From the NCBI RefSeq assembly GCF_003952365.1, contig NZ_CP034443.1:1853001-1917000 (forward strand): 64,000 nucleotides of DNA. Direction: 5' to 3'. Below are positions 35,273 through 44,214 of this stretch, one piece after another. Source of the stretch: Mesorhizobium sp. M9A.F.Ca.ET.002.03.1.2. GTDB taxonomy: Bacteria; Pseudomonadota; Alphaproteobacteria; Rhizobiales; Rhizobiaceae. The notes under the pieces were generated by a model that saw nothing but the letters and a program-made list of their open reading frames with translations, did not search any database and was not told where the DNA came from. The position numbers and the translations under genes are program-made. The first letter of the stretch is position 1; every line of letters begins with the position of its first letter.

Positions 35273-36427
35273 TCAACCTCCCTTCACCGAACCGGCGAGC
35301 AGCCCGCGGACGAAATAGCGCTGTAGCGAGAAGAACACGATCAGCGGCACGACAATGGTGATGAAGGCCGACGTCGTCAGGATCTCCCAGTCGCCGCCGC
35401 GCGAGCCGAGCAACGCGTTGAGCTTGGCGGTCAGCACGATCTGATCCCCCTCGGTACCGAGGAAGACCATCGCGACCAAAAGGTCGTTCCACACCCAGAG
35501 GAACTGGAAGATGGCGAAGGAGGCCAGCACCGGAAACGACAAAGGCAGCACGATCTTGACGAAGATCTCGAAATCGCTGGCGCCGTCGATGCGCGCCGAT
35601 TCCATGATTTCGCGCGGCAGGCCGGCAATGTAGCTTCTCAGGAGATAGATGGCGAAGGGCAGGCCGAAGCCGGTATGCGCCAGCCAGATGCCGAGATAGG
35701 TTTTCGATGGCACGCCGAAGAAGCTGCCGACGCCGTTGTAGAGCTTCAGCAGCGGGATCAGCGACATCTGCAGCGGCACGACCAGGAGGCCGATGATGAC
35801 CGCGATGAGCAGCGCCCGGCCGGGGAAGCGCATCCAGGCCAGTGCATAGGCCGCGAACGCCGCGATCAGGATCGGGATGACGGTCGCCGGAATGGTGACG
35901 GTCAGCGAATTCATGAAGGAGCGGCCGATGCCTTCCGAAAACAGCACCGTATCGTAATTGTCGGTGGTGAATTTCGGCGGCGCCGACGAGGCGTAGTAGA
36001 CGCGCTGGCCGCGCTTGCCCTCGAAGGCCTTCGGTGAGGCCATGACGAAACTGCCGTCGGCGTTGAGCTGCAAGGTCTCGCCGTCGCCGAGATCGGCTGT
36101 CGTGCCGGCTGGATATTGCGTCGGCGCCGCCGACTTGACGCCGAAGGCGCTGATGTCGCGGGCTGGATCGTCGCCGAAGATGTTGCCTTCGAGGACGAAC
36201 TTGCCGTCCTTCTCGACTTGCTCCGAGGCGGGTGGCAGCCGGCCCGCTTCCGTCTGGGTGGAACTGGCGAACGAGTTCCACCAGCCCGAGGCGATGATCT
36301 GATCCTTGTCGCGCAGCGACGAGACGAGAATGCCGAGCGTCGGCACGGTCCAGATCGCGACGAAGATGAAGACCGCTATATGGACGCCGAAACGGCTGGC
36401 AAAGGACTTTCCGGTCGACACGGCCAT
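35273..36427 (-). CDS. aglG: Alpha-glucoside ABC transporter permease AglG
   Basis: A 384-residue inner-membrane permease of the MalG type. After an N-terminal transmembrane helix (VHIAVFIFVAIWTVPTLGIL) comes an unusually long periplasmic segment of about 120 residues before the core permease helices, as known for AglG. The cytoplasmic EAA loop is present (REIMESARIDGASDFEIFVKIVLP). It begins 1 base after the aglF stop, so translation is coupled. Confidence 0.9.
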   Translation of the reverse strand: MAVSTGKSFASRFGVHIAVFIFVAIWTVPTLGILVSSLRDKDQIIASGWWNSFASSTQTEAGRLPPASEQVEKDGKFVLEGNIFGDDPARDISAFGVKSAAPTQYPAGTTADLGDGETLQLNADGSFVMASPKAFEGKRGQRVYYASSAPPKFTTDNYDTVLFSEGIGRSFMNSLTVTIPATVIPILIAAFAAYALAWMRFPGRALLIAVIIGLLVVPLQMSLIPLLKLYNGVGSFFGVPSKTYLGIWLAHTGFGLPFAIYLLRSYIAGLPREIMESARIDGASDFEIFVKIVLPLSFPVLASFAIFQFLWVWNDLLVAMVFLGTEGDQIVLTAKLNALLGSRGGDWEILTTSAFITIVVPLIVFFSLQRYFVRGLLAGSVKGG

Positions 36428-36428
36428 C

Positions 36429-37442
36429 TCAATGTCCTCCCGTCTCTTTGTTGGCCTGGCGGATGTTCCAGACCATGATCGGAATGACCGCGATCATGAT
36501 GATGATGGCTATGGTGGCGCCGCGGCCGAAATCGCCGCCGCCGCGGAACATCCAGTCGAACATCAGATTGGCCAGAACCTGGCTGTTCCATTGGCCGTTG
36601 GTCATTGTCAGCACGATGTCGAAAACCTTCAGCACCAGGATGGTGATGGTGGTCCACACGACGGCGATCGTGCCCCAGATCTGCGGCACCATGATCTTCC
36701 AGAATATCTGGAACGGATTGGCGCCGTCGATGACAGCCGCTTCCAGCGTCTCTTCGGGAATTCCCCGCAAGGCCGACGACAGGATGACCATGGCAAAGCC
36801 GGTCTGGATCCAGATCAGGATGATCATCAGGAAGAAATTGTTCCAGAACGGCAATGATATCCAGACCTGCGGCTGGCCGCCGAAATACTGGATGATGGCG
36901 TTGAGCAGGCCGATCTGCGTCTGGCCTTCGCCGCGATATTCGTAGATGAATTTCCAGATGACGCTGGCGCCGACGAAGGAGATGGCGAGCGGCAGGAAGA
37001 TCAGGCTCTTGGCGATGGTTCCCCACCAGATCTTGTCGGTGAGCACGGCGATGATCAGCCCGAGGAAGGTGCAGGCGGCGGGTACGACCGCCAGCCAGAT
37101 GATGTTGTTGAGGATGGAGCTGCGGAACTCGCGGTCGCCGAACGCCCATTCATAGTTGGCGAAGCCGACGAAATCGGCGCCGCCGCGATCGAGGAACGAC
37201 AGCCTGAGCGTCTCCACGACAGGGTAGATCAGGTAGATGGTGAGGATGATCATGGCTGGGCCGACGAATAGCCACGGCCGGATCAGCCCCTGCCGGCGCA
37301 GATTGTCGATGGCTGCTGCACCCTTGACGCCGCGCGACGGGAAGATGACGTCCACCAATCTGTTGGCGCCCCAGAAATAGGCGACACAGCCGCCGACGCC
37401 GGCGATGATGACGAATATGGCCGAGAAAATCTGAGCCGCCAC
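36429..37442 (-). CDS. aglF: Alpha-glucoside ABC transporter permease AglF
   Basis: A 337-residue MalF-type permease with about eight hydrophobic segments and the EAA loop EETLEAAVIDGANPFQIFWKI. The start is the GTG at 37442, preceded by GGGAGGGA; no in-frame ATG gives a full-length protein. The gap to aglE is 238 bases and holds a strong hairpin, which may lower expression of the membrane genes relative to the binding protein. Confidence 0.9.
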   Translation of the reverse strand: MAAQIFSAIFVIIAGVGGCVAYFWGANRLVDVIFPSRGVKGAAAIDNLRRQGLIRPWLFVGPAMIILTIYLIYPVVETLRLSFLDRGGADFVGFANYEWAFGDREFRSSILNNIIWLAVVPAACTFLGLIIAVLTDKIWWGTIAKSLIFLPLAISFVGASVIWKFIYEYRGEGQTQIGLLNAIIQYFGGQPQVWISLPFWNNFFLMIILIWIQTGFAMVILSSALRGIPEETLEAAVIDGANPFQIFWKIMVPQIWGTIAVVWTTITILVLKVFDIVLTMTNGQWNSQVLANLMFDWMFRGGGDFGRGATIAIIIMIAVIPIMVWNIRQANKETGGH

Positions 37443-37615
37443 GGGTCCCTCCCTCTGCGCATGATCCGCCAGTCGAGAATGGCTTTGGCGACGGGATCAT
37501 GTGCCGATTCAGTTGTTTGGAGCGCGACCGGATGCAAGGCAGGGCTCCACTCTTGCTGGTCGCGCGTCATGCCGGAATGTGCTCATAAAAATCGCTGCGG
37601 CGCGGGCCGCCGGTC

Positions 37616-37642
37616 GGATCCGGGCCATTGAGGCCCGGATCC
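37616..37642 (-). terminator. Intercistronic hairpin between aglE and aglF
   Basis: GGATCCGGGCC (37616-37626) and its exact complement (37632-37642) enclose a 5-base loop, 38 bases after the aglE stop. No T-run follows on the minus strand. It is placed where partial terminators or 3'-end protecting stems often set the ratio of binding protein to permeases. Confidence 0.5.
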
Positions 37643-37680
37643 ATTTGGGATCGGTAATCCGAATATTCAGCCGGGGCCGC

Positions 37681-39036
37681 CTACTTGATCGCGTCCCAGC
37701 TCTTCTGGATGTCGGTGGCGACGTCCTGGGCGGACTTGCCGCCGACGAGATCGATCATGCCGGTCCAGAAGGCGCCGGCGCCGATCTTGCCCGGCATCAG
37801 GTCGGACCCGTCGAAGCGGAAGGTCGAGGCCTCGGCGAGGATTGCGCCCTGCTTCTTCAGCGCCTCGCTGGCATAAGCGTCGTTGTTGACCGACTTCAGC
37901 GGCGTCACGAACCCGCCCTGGGCCATCCAGATCTCATGGGCGAGCGGCATCTTCAGGAACTCGATGAACGCGCGCGCGGCCTTGGAGTCCTTGGTGATCA
38001 TGGCAAGCGTGCCGGCGCCGAGCACCGGGGTGCCGAGGTCGGCCTTGGAGGCGTAGGGCGGGTAATAGAAGAAGTCGACGTCCTGGCCGACCTCGGTGCC
38101 TTCCGGGAAGAAGGTCGGGATGAACGACGCCTGATGATGCAGATAGCATTTCGGCGGCACCGAGAAGAGGCCTTTCGGGCTATCGCGGAAGTCGGTCGCC
38201 GCAACCGCCTTGGCGCCGCCCTCGACCATCTTGTCATCGGTCGCGATCTTGCCGAAAATGTCGATGGCGTTGACCACCGCGGGATCGTTGAACGGAATCT
38301 CGTCCTTCACCCACTTGTCGTAGGTTTCGGGCGTTTGGGTGCGCAGCATGATGTCCTCGACCCAGTCGGTCGCCGGCCAGCCGGTGGCGCCGCCCGAACC
38401 GAGCCCGATGCACCATGGCGTGCCGCCGTCGGCGATGATCTTCTTTTCGAGCTCGGCGAGCTCTTCCTGCGTCTTCGGCACCTCGTAGTCGGCTTCCTCG
38501 AAATTGTCGGGCGAGTACCAGACCAGCGATTTCACGTCGGCCTTGTAGGGGAAGGCGAAGAAGCCCGGCTTGCCGTCCTTGTCGTTGAAGGTGCCGAGAT
38601 CGACCCATGACTGGCCGGCGCCGTAATTGTCCTTGATCCAGTTGGCGGTATCGTCGCCGAGCGGCGTCAGCAGGCCCTTGGACGCCAGGTCCTGGATCAG
38701 GCCCGGCTGCGGCAGCACGGCGATGTTGGGCGGGCTGCCGGCCTGCGTGTCGATGACGATCTGCTGTTCGTAATTTTCCGACGAGGAGTATTTGATCTGG
38801 GCGCCGGTGGCCTCCGAGAAATAGTCGAGAACGGTGCGGATGAGGCCCTCGTCCTCGCCGCGCCATGGCCCGAAGATCGACAGCGTCTCGCCCTTGAGGT
38901 CGACCTTCTTGAGCTCTTCGTAGTTCGCCCAGTTGAAGCGGGGGTCCTCACCCGGCTTGAACTTCAGTTCGGCTTGCGCCGGCGCGCCCAGGGCGAGCGT
39001 GACAAACGCGGCGCCCAGCAAAAGCATTTTCTTCAT
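37681..39036 (-). CDS. aglE: Alpha-glucoside ABC transporter substrate-binding protein
   Basis: A 451-residue periplasmic binding protein. A Sec signal peptide (KKMLLLGAAFVTLALGAPAQA) precedes a MalE-like cluster-B fold (ETLSIFGPWRGEDEGLIRTVLDYF, GAGTLAMITKDSKAARAFIEFL). It delivers alpha-glucosides to AglFG. It is the first gene of the operon; a CCAAAGCGCTTTGG operator lies 112 bases upstream of its start, in the region shared with aglR. Confidence 0.92.
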   Translation of the reverse strand: MKKMLLLGAAFVTLALGAPAQAELKFKPGEDPRFNWANYEELKKVDLKGETLSIFGPWRGEDEGLIRTVLDYFSEATGAQIKYSSSENYEQQIVIDTQAGSPPNIAVLPQPGLIQDLASKGLLTPLGDDTANWIKDNYGAGQSWVDLGTFNDKDGKPGFFAFPYKADVKSLVWYSPDNFEEADYEVPKTQEELAELEKKIIADGGTPWCIGLGSGGATGWPATDWVEDIMLRTQTPETYDKWVKDEIPFNDPAVVNAIDIFGKIATDDKMVEGGAKAVAATDFRDSPKGLFSVPPKCYLHHQASFIPTFFPEGTEVGQDVDFFYYPPYASKADLGTPVLGAGTLAMITKDSKAARAFIEFLKMPLAHEIWMAQGGFVTPLKSVNNDAYASEALKKQGAILAEASTFRFDGSDLMPGKIGAGAFWTGMIDLVGGKSAQDVATDIQKSWDAIK

Positions 39037-39147
39037 CGGTATTCCTCCCAGTGGTCACAAACACCCGGACGAAACCTCCATTCCGTCCGCCGACGCTGCA
39101 GGACTGTGACTCAGTCGGAAAGGAACCGCAACCTTTCGAAGAGTCTT

Positions 39148-39161
39148 CCAAAGCGCTTTGG
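39148..39161. promoter_or_regulatory. AglR operator candidate 1
   Basis: CCAAAGCGCTTTGG is a perfect 14-base palindrome with the central CG typical of LacI-family operators. It lies between divergent aglE and aglR, upstream of the aglE start. The core AAAGCGCTTT recurs at 39372-39381. Confidence 0.75.
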
Positions 39162-39371
39162 CTTTCCTGATCTCGCCATTGAATCGATCAGGAGTCAAGG
39201 GGGCTGCGCGCTAATCGATTTAATTTTTGCGATATGGAAGCAAATAAAGTGCACTGCAACATGCTTTTTTGGCGGTGCAGCAGCAAATTTTACTTCAAAC
39301 TGGTCAGAAACGGTGCTTATGGTCCTTGCATTCGGCAGCGCTGCCCGCAGCGGCTGGGCGGTCCATGGTTA

Positions 39372-39381
39372 AAAGCGCTTT
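39372..39381. promoter_or_regulatory. AglR operator candidate 2
   Basis: AAAGCGCTTT, the same core as at 39148, lies 19 bases before the aglR start codon. This position would allow autorepression or looping with the first site. The rest of the 363-base intergenic region shows no gene. Confidence 0.65.
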
Positions 39382-39399
39382 GAGGCTTGGAGGCCTCCT

Positions 39400-40446
39400 G
39401 TGAACCTCAAACAGCTCTCCCACATGCTGGCGCTTTCGCAGACAACGGTAAGCCGCGCGCTGAACGGCTACCCCGAAGTCAACGAGGAAACGCGCCGGCG
39501 GGTGATCGACGCCGCCAAGCGCCACGGCTACCGCCCCAACCCGAGCGCGCGTCGGCTGGCGACCGGAAAGACCGGGATGATCGGCTATGTCCTGCCGACC
39601 GGGACGGCCGTCGACATCGATCCGCATTTCGTCGAATTCCTGTCCGGTCTCGGCGACTACGCCCGTTCGCACGAACTCGACCTGGTGCTGTCGCCGGCCG
39701 ATGCCGACGACCAGGAGACGACCTACCGGCGTATCGTCGCCAACCGGCAGGTCGACGCTGTCTACATCTCCTCGCCAAGGCCCGCCGACCGGCGGGTGGC
39801 GCTGGTCAACACGCTCGGCATCCCGTTCATCGTCCACGGCCGCAGCGAAGGCCTCGATTTCGATTACCCCTTCACCGACATCGACAATGAGGGCGCCTTC
39901 CATGAGGCGGCACGGCTGCTCATCCAGCTAGGTCACCGGCGGCTGGCGCTGATCAACGGCGACAACCGCGAGACCTTCGCCATTCACCGCGAGCGTGGCG
40001 TGCGCCGGGCGCTGGCGGCGAGCGGTCTGGTGCTTGGCCAAGACCATGTCTGTTCCCTCGCCATGACCGAGGAGAACGGCTACCGCGCCGCCAGACGGTT
40101 GCTCGAGCGCAGCGATGCGCCGACCGCGATCGCCTGCTCTAGCCTGATCATGGCGCTCGGCGTCGTGCGCGCGGTGCGCGATCTCGGCCTGACCATTCCC
40201 GGCGACCTGTCGCTGATCGCCCATGACGACGTCTTCCCCTGGCTGAAGCCGGAGAATTTCTCCGTGCCGTTGTCGACGACGCGTTCGTCGATCCGTTCGG
40301 CCGGCGCGCGCGTCGCCGAACGGCTGGCGGCGCGGATTTCCGGATTGGAGGCGGGCGCCCGCGGCGAGGTCTGGCCGGTCGACCTGGTGGTCAGGGGATC
40401 GGTCGCCGGCGCGCCGACATATGGGGTCAAAACTCAATCAGGCTGA
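39400..40446 (+). CDS. aglR: LacI family repressor of the alpha-glucoside operon
   Basis: A 348-residue LacI/GalR regulator. Residues 1-55 hold the helix-turn-helix and hinge (MLALSQTTVSRALNGYPEVNEETRRR, then GYRPNPSARRLATG). Residues 60-340 form the periplasmic-binding-protein-like sugar domain. The start is GTG 39400 with GGAGG seven bases upstream. It is divergent from aglE with two matching operators in between, so it should repress aglEFGAK until an alpha-glucoside binds. Its last 13 bases overlap the convergent SpoU gene. Confidence 0.9.
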   Translation: MNLKQLSHMLALSQTTVSRALNGYPEVNEETRRRVIDAAKRHGYRPNPSARRLATGKTGMIGYVLPTGTAVDIDPHFVEFLSGLGDYARSHELDLVLSPADADDQETTYRRIVANRQVDAVYISSPRPADRRVALVNTLGIPFIVHGRSEGLDFDYPFTDIDNEGAFHEAARLLIQLGHRRLALINGDNRETFAIHRERGVRRALAASGLVLGQDHVCSLAMTEENGYRAARRLLERSDAPTAIACSSLIMALGVVRAVRDLGLTIPGDLSLIAHDDVFPWLKPENFSVPLSTTRSSIRSAGARVAERLAARISGLEAGARGEVWPVDLVVRGSVAGAPTYGVKTQSG

Positions 40447-41111
40447 GCAAGCGAGTTCGACTCTAAACTCGGCCTTTGGGGGAGAACGGTTGGTAACGGG
40501 GTGGAGCGCTCCCCCTTTCGGTCGCGCCGCCTGTACTTGCTCTGATATTCGCGCCTCTGTTTTGTGACTTCATACAAAACGATCCCTGAACTTGTTCCGA
40601 GGTTAAGGCTTTCGATCATACCAAACATCGGAATGCAGACGCACATCTCGCTTCTTTCGATAGCCAGATCGCTGATGCCAATCGCTTCACTGCCGAACCA
40701 CACCGCAAGTTTGGCGTGAGCCGTATAGTCGCCTTCATGAAGAAAAATGCTGGCCTTGCCTTTCACATGCGGCGACGTAACGATCGACTTGAATCCTTTT
40801 CTTTCGAGATGGTCGAAGCACTCACTGGTGCTGTCGAATCGCTTTATGAACGTCCATTTCACTGCGGAGACAGAGGTCTTTGAAACCGATTTCCGATCGC
40901 GCAAATCCTGCCAATCGTCAGGCAGGGATCGGCGAGGGTCGACCACATAGACCTTCTCGACACCCAAGGCATTCACGTTTCGGATTACCGTTCCAATATT
41001 CTTCACATCAGTCGGATTCTCCAAGACGGCAATCAGATGTTTGCAGCGAAACGGCTTAATTTCATCGGCACGCTTGCGGACCGATTTCTTCGATTCAGTT
41101 TTTTCTTCCAT
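40434..41111 (-). CDS. SpoU/TrmH family RNA 2'-O-methyltransferase
   Basis: A 225-residue SPOUT methyltransferase. Motif 1 is NIGTVIRNVNALG, motif 2 AVWFGSEAIGISD and motif 3 CIPMFGMIESLNLGTSSGIVLYEV, which together build the knotted SAM site. The target nucleotide in tRNA or rRNA is unknown. The C-terminus is basic (YQSKYRRRDRKGER), which suits RNA contact. The gene is clearly AT-richer than its neighbours and overlaps aglR at its end, so it may have been acquired. ATG 41111 is preferred to the GTG at 41117. Confidence 0.82.
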   Translation of the reverse strand: MEEKTESKKSVRKRADEIKPFRCKHLIAVLENPTDVKNIGTVIRNVNALGVEKVYVVDPRRSLPDDWQDLRDRKSVSKTSVSAVKWTFIKRFDSTSECFDHLERKGFKSIVTSPHVKGKASIFLHEGDYTAHAKLAVWFGSEAIGISDLAIERSEMCVCIPMFGMIESLNLGTSSGIVLYEVTKQRREYQSKYRRRDRKGERSTPLPTVLPQRPSLESNSLAQPD

Positions 41112-41288
41112 GGCCACCTCGAACGCTTCCCTCGCAGTGAGTGCCTATTTTGTTAGTCTAATGCAATCTGGATATGCTAGATGCGGAACGAGCACCTTCG
41201 TCCGCTTTCCACCCGTTGCGGCCATTGGCGGCAACCAACTGATTGAGTTCGAGCATGGGTAAAATCAGAAGCGTTTAAGCGTCAGACC

Positions 41289-42752
41289 CTATTCTTTCGC
41301 CGCCTCGGCCGCCTTCGTATCCAGCAGCCCATAGCCGAAATCATTGTCCCGCCCCTCGGGGCCGAGATCCCTGGCCGTGGCGGCCAGCGCCTTCTCGACC
41401 CAGTCGGCGGAGCGGTCGGGCGCGGCATGCAACAGATTGGCGATGGCGCCGGTCACGATCGCCGCGGCGAACGAGGTGCCGGTGACCACGTCGGAGCCGG
41501 CCCCGCTCGGCGCCACCATCTCGACGCCGGGGGCGGAGAGGAAGACGTAGGCGCCGCGATTGGCCTGCTGCATCAGCCCGTCCTTCGCATCGGTTGCGGT
41601 CACCGCGATGACGCCGTCGAAGGCGGCCGGGTAGCCGTAGGGCGCCTTCGGCCCGTTGTTACCGGCGGCGGCGACCAGCACGATGCCCAAGACGCGTGCA
41701 TTGCGGCAGGCGACGCCGAGCAGGTCGTTTTTCGGGCCGACGAAGCTCATATTGATGATGCGGACATCTTGGCTTGCCGCCCAGTCGAGCGCCGCAAGGA
41801 TGACGTCCATGCTCGACTTGCCGCCCTCGAAGGCGCGGGCATGATAGATCCTGGCGCCCGGCGCCATGCCTTTGAGCGCGCCGACGCCGGCGATCAGGCC
41901 GTCGATCGAGGTGCCGTGATCGCGCGCCTCGATCGGCACATCGGGCATGGCGTCGAACTGATTGGCGATAACGCCGGAGAGCGCCGGATTGCTGTCGTCG
42001 ATGGCGGTGTCGACGACAGCGATGCGTACATTCTCGCCGCTGGCCTCTCTCGCATCGAGCGCGATACGCTCGAAGGCATAGTTGACGATGCCGGCCGCTT
42101 GCTGCAGCGAGTAGATATGGTTGGGCTCGCGCCGCGTGGTGCGGCCGTCGGCGGCAAGCTGAGCCAGCACGACGCCGACCGGGCGGCCATCGGGAATGCC
42201 GAAGCGCACCAGCGTGGTGCCGAGCAGCTGAGACTGGCGCTGCGAGCGCACCTCGAGGCCGAAGGAGGCGGCGATCTGCTGGACGGCGTCGCCGTCCACC
42301 GTCACCAGCACCTCGTCGGGCACGAAATCGCCGACGATCGCGCGCGGCGGCGCGGCCGCGACGAGATCGGAGGGCGAAACGATCGGACCGCCTGGGGCTG
42401 TGGCCTGTATCGCTGCCGCATCGGCGGGCGGGACCGGCGGCGGTAGCGCGCCGCTGGCCGGATCGCGGCGTGGATTGGGCGTCGGCAGCGGAGTCTGGCC
42501 GTAGTCAACCGGATTGGGGAACAGGTCGACGATCAGCGCGGGAAGAAAGACCGCGCCTGTCGCGGCGGAACCTGCGCCGGGCGTCTCGCCGCTGTCATCC
42601 TTCGTATCGTACTCGACGCAGTCGGCCGCCGTCGTCCGGTTGAGGCAGTCGATTTCCGCCTGGGTTCGTTTCGGATCATCGGTCTGCGCCAAGGCAGGCG
42701 CAGCGGCGATTGTCATCGTCGCCACAAGGAGCGCCGCAAATCGAATGACCAC
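41289..42752 (-). CDS. S8 family subtilisin-like serine protease
   Basis: A 487-residue secreted protease. A Sec signal (residues 2-23, RFAALLVATMTIAAAPALAQ) is followed by a Pro-rich linker, a propeptide-like domain at about 146-215, and the catalytic domain with Asp248 (IAVVDTAID), His279 (RDHGTSIDG), oxyanion Asn365 (AAAGNNGPKAP) and Ser427 (GTSFAAAIV). The start is a GTG at 42752, because no ATG gives a signal peptide of sensible length. It is 103 bases downstream of the anti-sigma gene on the same strand, with copy E of the intergenic repeat between. Confidence 0.85.
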   Translation of the reverse strand: MVIRFAALLVATMTIAAAPALAQTDDPKRTQAEIDCLNRTTAADCVEYDTKDDSGETPGAGSAATGAVFLPALIVDLFPNPVDYGQTPLPTPNPRRDPASGALPPPVPPADAAAIQATAPGGPIVSPSDLVAAAPPRAIVGDFVPDEVLVTVDGDAVQQIAASFGLEVRSQRQSQLLGTTLVRFGIPDGRPVGVVLAQLAADGRTTRREPNHIYSLQQAAGIVNYAFERIALDAREASGENVRIAVVDTAIDDSNPALSGVIANQFDAMPDVPIEARDHGTSIDGLIAGVGALKGMAPGARIYHARAFEGGKSSMDVILAALDWAASQDVRIINMSFVGPKNDLLGVACRNARVLGIVLVAAAGNNGPKAPYGYPAAFDGVIAVTATDAKDGLMQQANRGAYVFLSAPGVEMVAPSGAGSDVVTGTSFAAAIVTGAIANLLHAAPDRSADWVEKALAATARDLGPEGRDNDFGYGLLDTKAAEAAKE

Positions 42753-42755
42753 CTT

Positions 42756-42857
42756 AGAACGCTTTGCGTTTTGGTGGAACCAAAACCGCGCTCCAGGTCT
42801 TTGTTTTAACGCATTTTGTCGAGCGCCAAACGAAGATTTTTGGCTGCAAAATGCTCT
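42756..42857. repeat. RIME-like double-palindrome intergenic repeat, copy E
   Basis: One palindrome has arms GCGTTTTGGT (42766-42775) and ACCAAAACCGC (42779-42789). The second pairs GCATTTTG (42811-42818) with CAAAATGC (42847-42854). The layout and length match the other copies. It fills the gap between the anti-sigma and protease genes. Confidence 0.65.
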
Positions 42858-43524
42858 AGCCGCCATCGCCCGGTTTCCTCCCCTCGACCACAGCTTCCGC
42901 GAATGGCTGGGCGGCAATGAGGCCGAGCACTTTTTCATAATCGGCCGCGGTCGTGGCCGGGATGCCAAGGCGGAAGACGCCGTCGGCGGTCGGCCCGCCG
43001 GCGATCTTTATCTGGTTTTCGCCGAGAAAGACGGCAATGTCGGCCATCTTCGCATCCGGCTTGAACTTCACCAGCACGAACGGCATTTTCGCCAGATCGC
43101 CTTGCTGGCCGGCAACCTCGAAATCGCCGCCCATGCCGCCGGGCTGCTCAAACGACTGCACCACGACAAGCGCCAGCAGAGCGGCGGCTGCGGCCCAGGC
43201 GACGCCGGCGGGTACCGCCAAGAAGCGGCCCCACACCTGCGCCATTAAGGACGATGCCGCCGGCGCGCGCGCAGGACCGGCCTCGGCGTCGAGCGCCCGG
43301 GCGAAGCGGCCGAGCGCATCGGCCGGCGGGCGGATCGCCTCATTGGCGGCAGCGGTGCCGGAGAACTCGGCCTCGGCCTCGCCGAGGGCGGCAAGCGCTG
43401 CCGGGTCGTTCGCCAGCCATTCCTCGATGGCTTCGAGTTCCGCACCTTCCAGCGAGCCGTTCAGATAGAACGGCAGCAGCGTCTCCATTTCGTCGCGGCG
43501 CGACATCTTTTCAGCGGCGCTCAT
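42856..43524 (-). CDS. Anti-sigma factor with one membrane segment and a propeptide-like periplasmic domain
   Basis: A 222-residue protein. The cytoplasmic N-terminus (residues 12-45, LLPFYLNGSLEGAELEAIEEWL) resembles an anti-sigma domain without the zinc-binding HxxxCxxC. One transmembrane helix is at 103-125. The periplasmic part, 148-212, reads VLVKFKPDA...FRLGIP...VLGLIA, much like the propeptide of the neighbouring subtilase. Its ATGA overlap with the sigma gene indicates coupled translation. It should hold the ECF sigma factor at the membrane. Confidence 0.8.
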   Translation of the reverse strand: MSAAEKMSRRDEMETLLPFYLNGSLEGAELEAIEEWLANDPAALAALGEAEAEFSGTAAANEAIRPPADALGRFARALDAEAGPARAPAASSLMAQVWGRFLAVPAGVAWAAAAALLALVVVQSFEQPGGMGGDFEVAGQQGDLAKMPFVLVKFKPDAKMADIAVFLGENQIKIAGGPTADGVFRLGIPATTAADYEKVLGLIAAQPFAEAVVEGRKPGDGG

Positions 43525-44147
43525 GGCCACCCCCTGTCGTAACCGGCGGCCTTGAGGGCCTCGCCGAGTTTCTTGCGGGCGTAGAACATCCTGGTCTTGA
43601 CCGTGGCGACCGGAATGCCGAGCACCTCGCCGATCTCGGTCACCGACTGTCCGTGGTAATAGGCAAGGTCGATCACCGTCCGGTGTTCTTCCGGCAAAGC
43701 ATCGACGAAGCGCCGCAAGGCGGCGCCCTTGTCTTCCTTCATGGTGGCGACTTCCGGCGTGTCGGCGCTGTCCGGGACCTGCGCCGCGTCGTCGTCGTCG
43801 ATCCAGTCTTCCTTTTTCTTGCGCAGCAACGACAGCGCCTTGAAGCGGGCGATGCCGAGCAGCCATGTCGAGACTTCCGAGCGCCCCTCGAAACCGGGCG
43901 CCTGGCGCCAGAGTTCGAGAAACACCTCGTTCGCGATATCGTCGGCCATCATTTCCGATCCCGTCTGGCGCGCCACGAAGCGGTAGATCCGCGCGTGATG
44001 GCGCATGAACAGGAGCCGCACGGCGGCTCGGTCGCCCTTCGCGACCCGGCCGACAAGCGCGCGATCGGTCTCCGTCGCTGCCGTCATGGCCGGTCGAGCC
44101 GCCTGGCTCCTGTCTGCTCTGTCGCTGATCGGCCCAAAAAGGTTCAC
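43521..44147 (-). CDS. ECF-family RNA polymerase sigma factor
   Basis: A 208-residue sigma-70 family protein with only regions 2 and 4. Region 2 is FMRHHARIYRFVARQTGSEMMADDIANEVFLELWR, including the core-binding DDIANEVF; region 4 is LPEEHRTVIDLAYYHGQSVTEIGEVLGIPVATVKTRMFYARKKL. The start may be GTG 44147, preceded by GGAAAG, or ATG 44087, which has no clear ribosome-binding site. It is followed by its anti-sigma factor with a 4-base overlap and by a secreted protease. The inducing signal is unknown. Confidence 0.87.
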   Translation of the reverse strand: MNLFGPISDRADRSQAARPAMTAATETDRALVGRVAKGDRAAVRLLFMRHHARIYRFVARQTGSEMMADDIANEVFLELWRQAPGFEGRSEVSTWLLGIARFKALSLLRKKKEDWIDDDDAAQVPDSADTPEVATMKEDKGAALRRFVDALPEEHRTVIDLAYYHGQSVTEIGEVLGIPVATVKTRMFYARKKLGEALKAAGYDRGWP

Positions 44148-44214
44148 CGCTTTCCGCCCGGATTTTTCTGAAAGCTAGCCGAAGAGCGGCAACGTTGCCA
44201 GAGGGGGTTCTTGC

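Noticed and set aside
41427..42446. 339-codon frame opposite the subtilase gene
   Set aside because: A shadow of a GC-rich gene with intact catalytic residues on the other strand.
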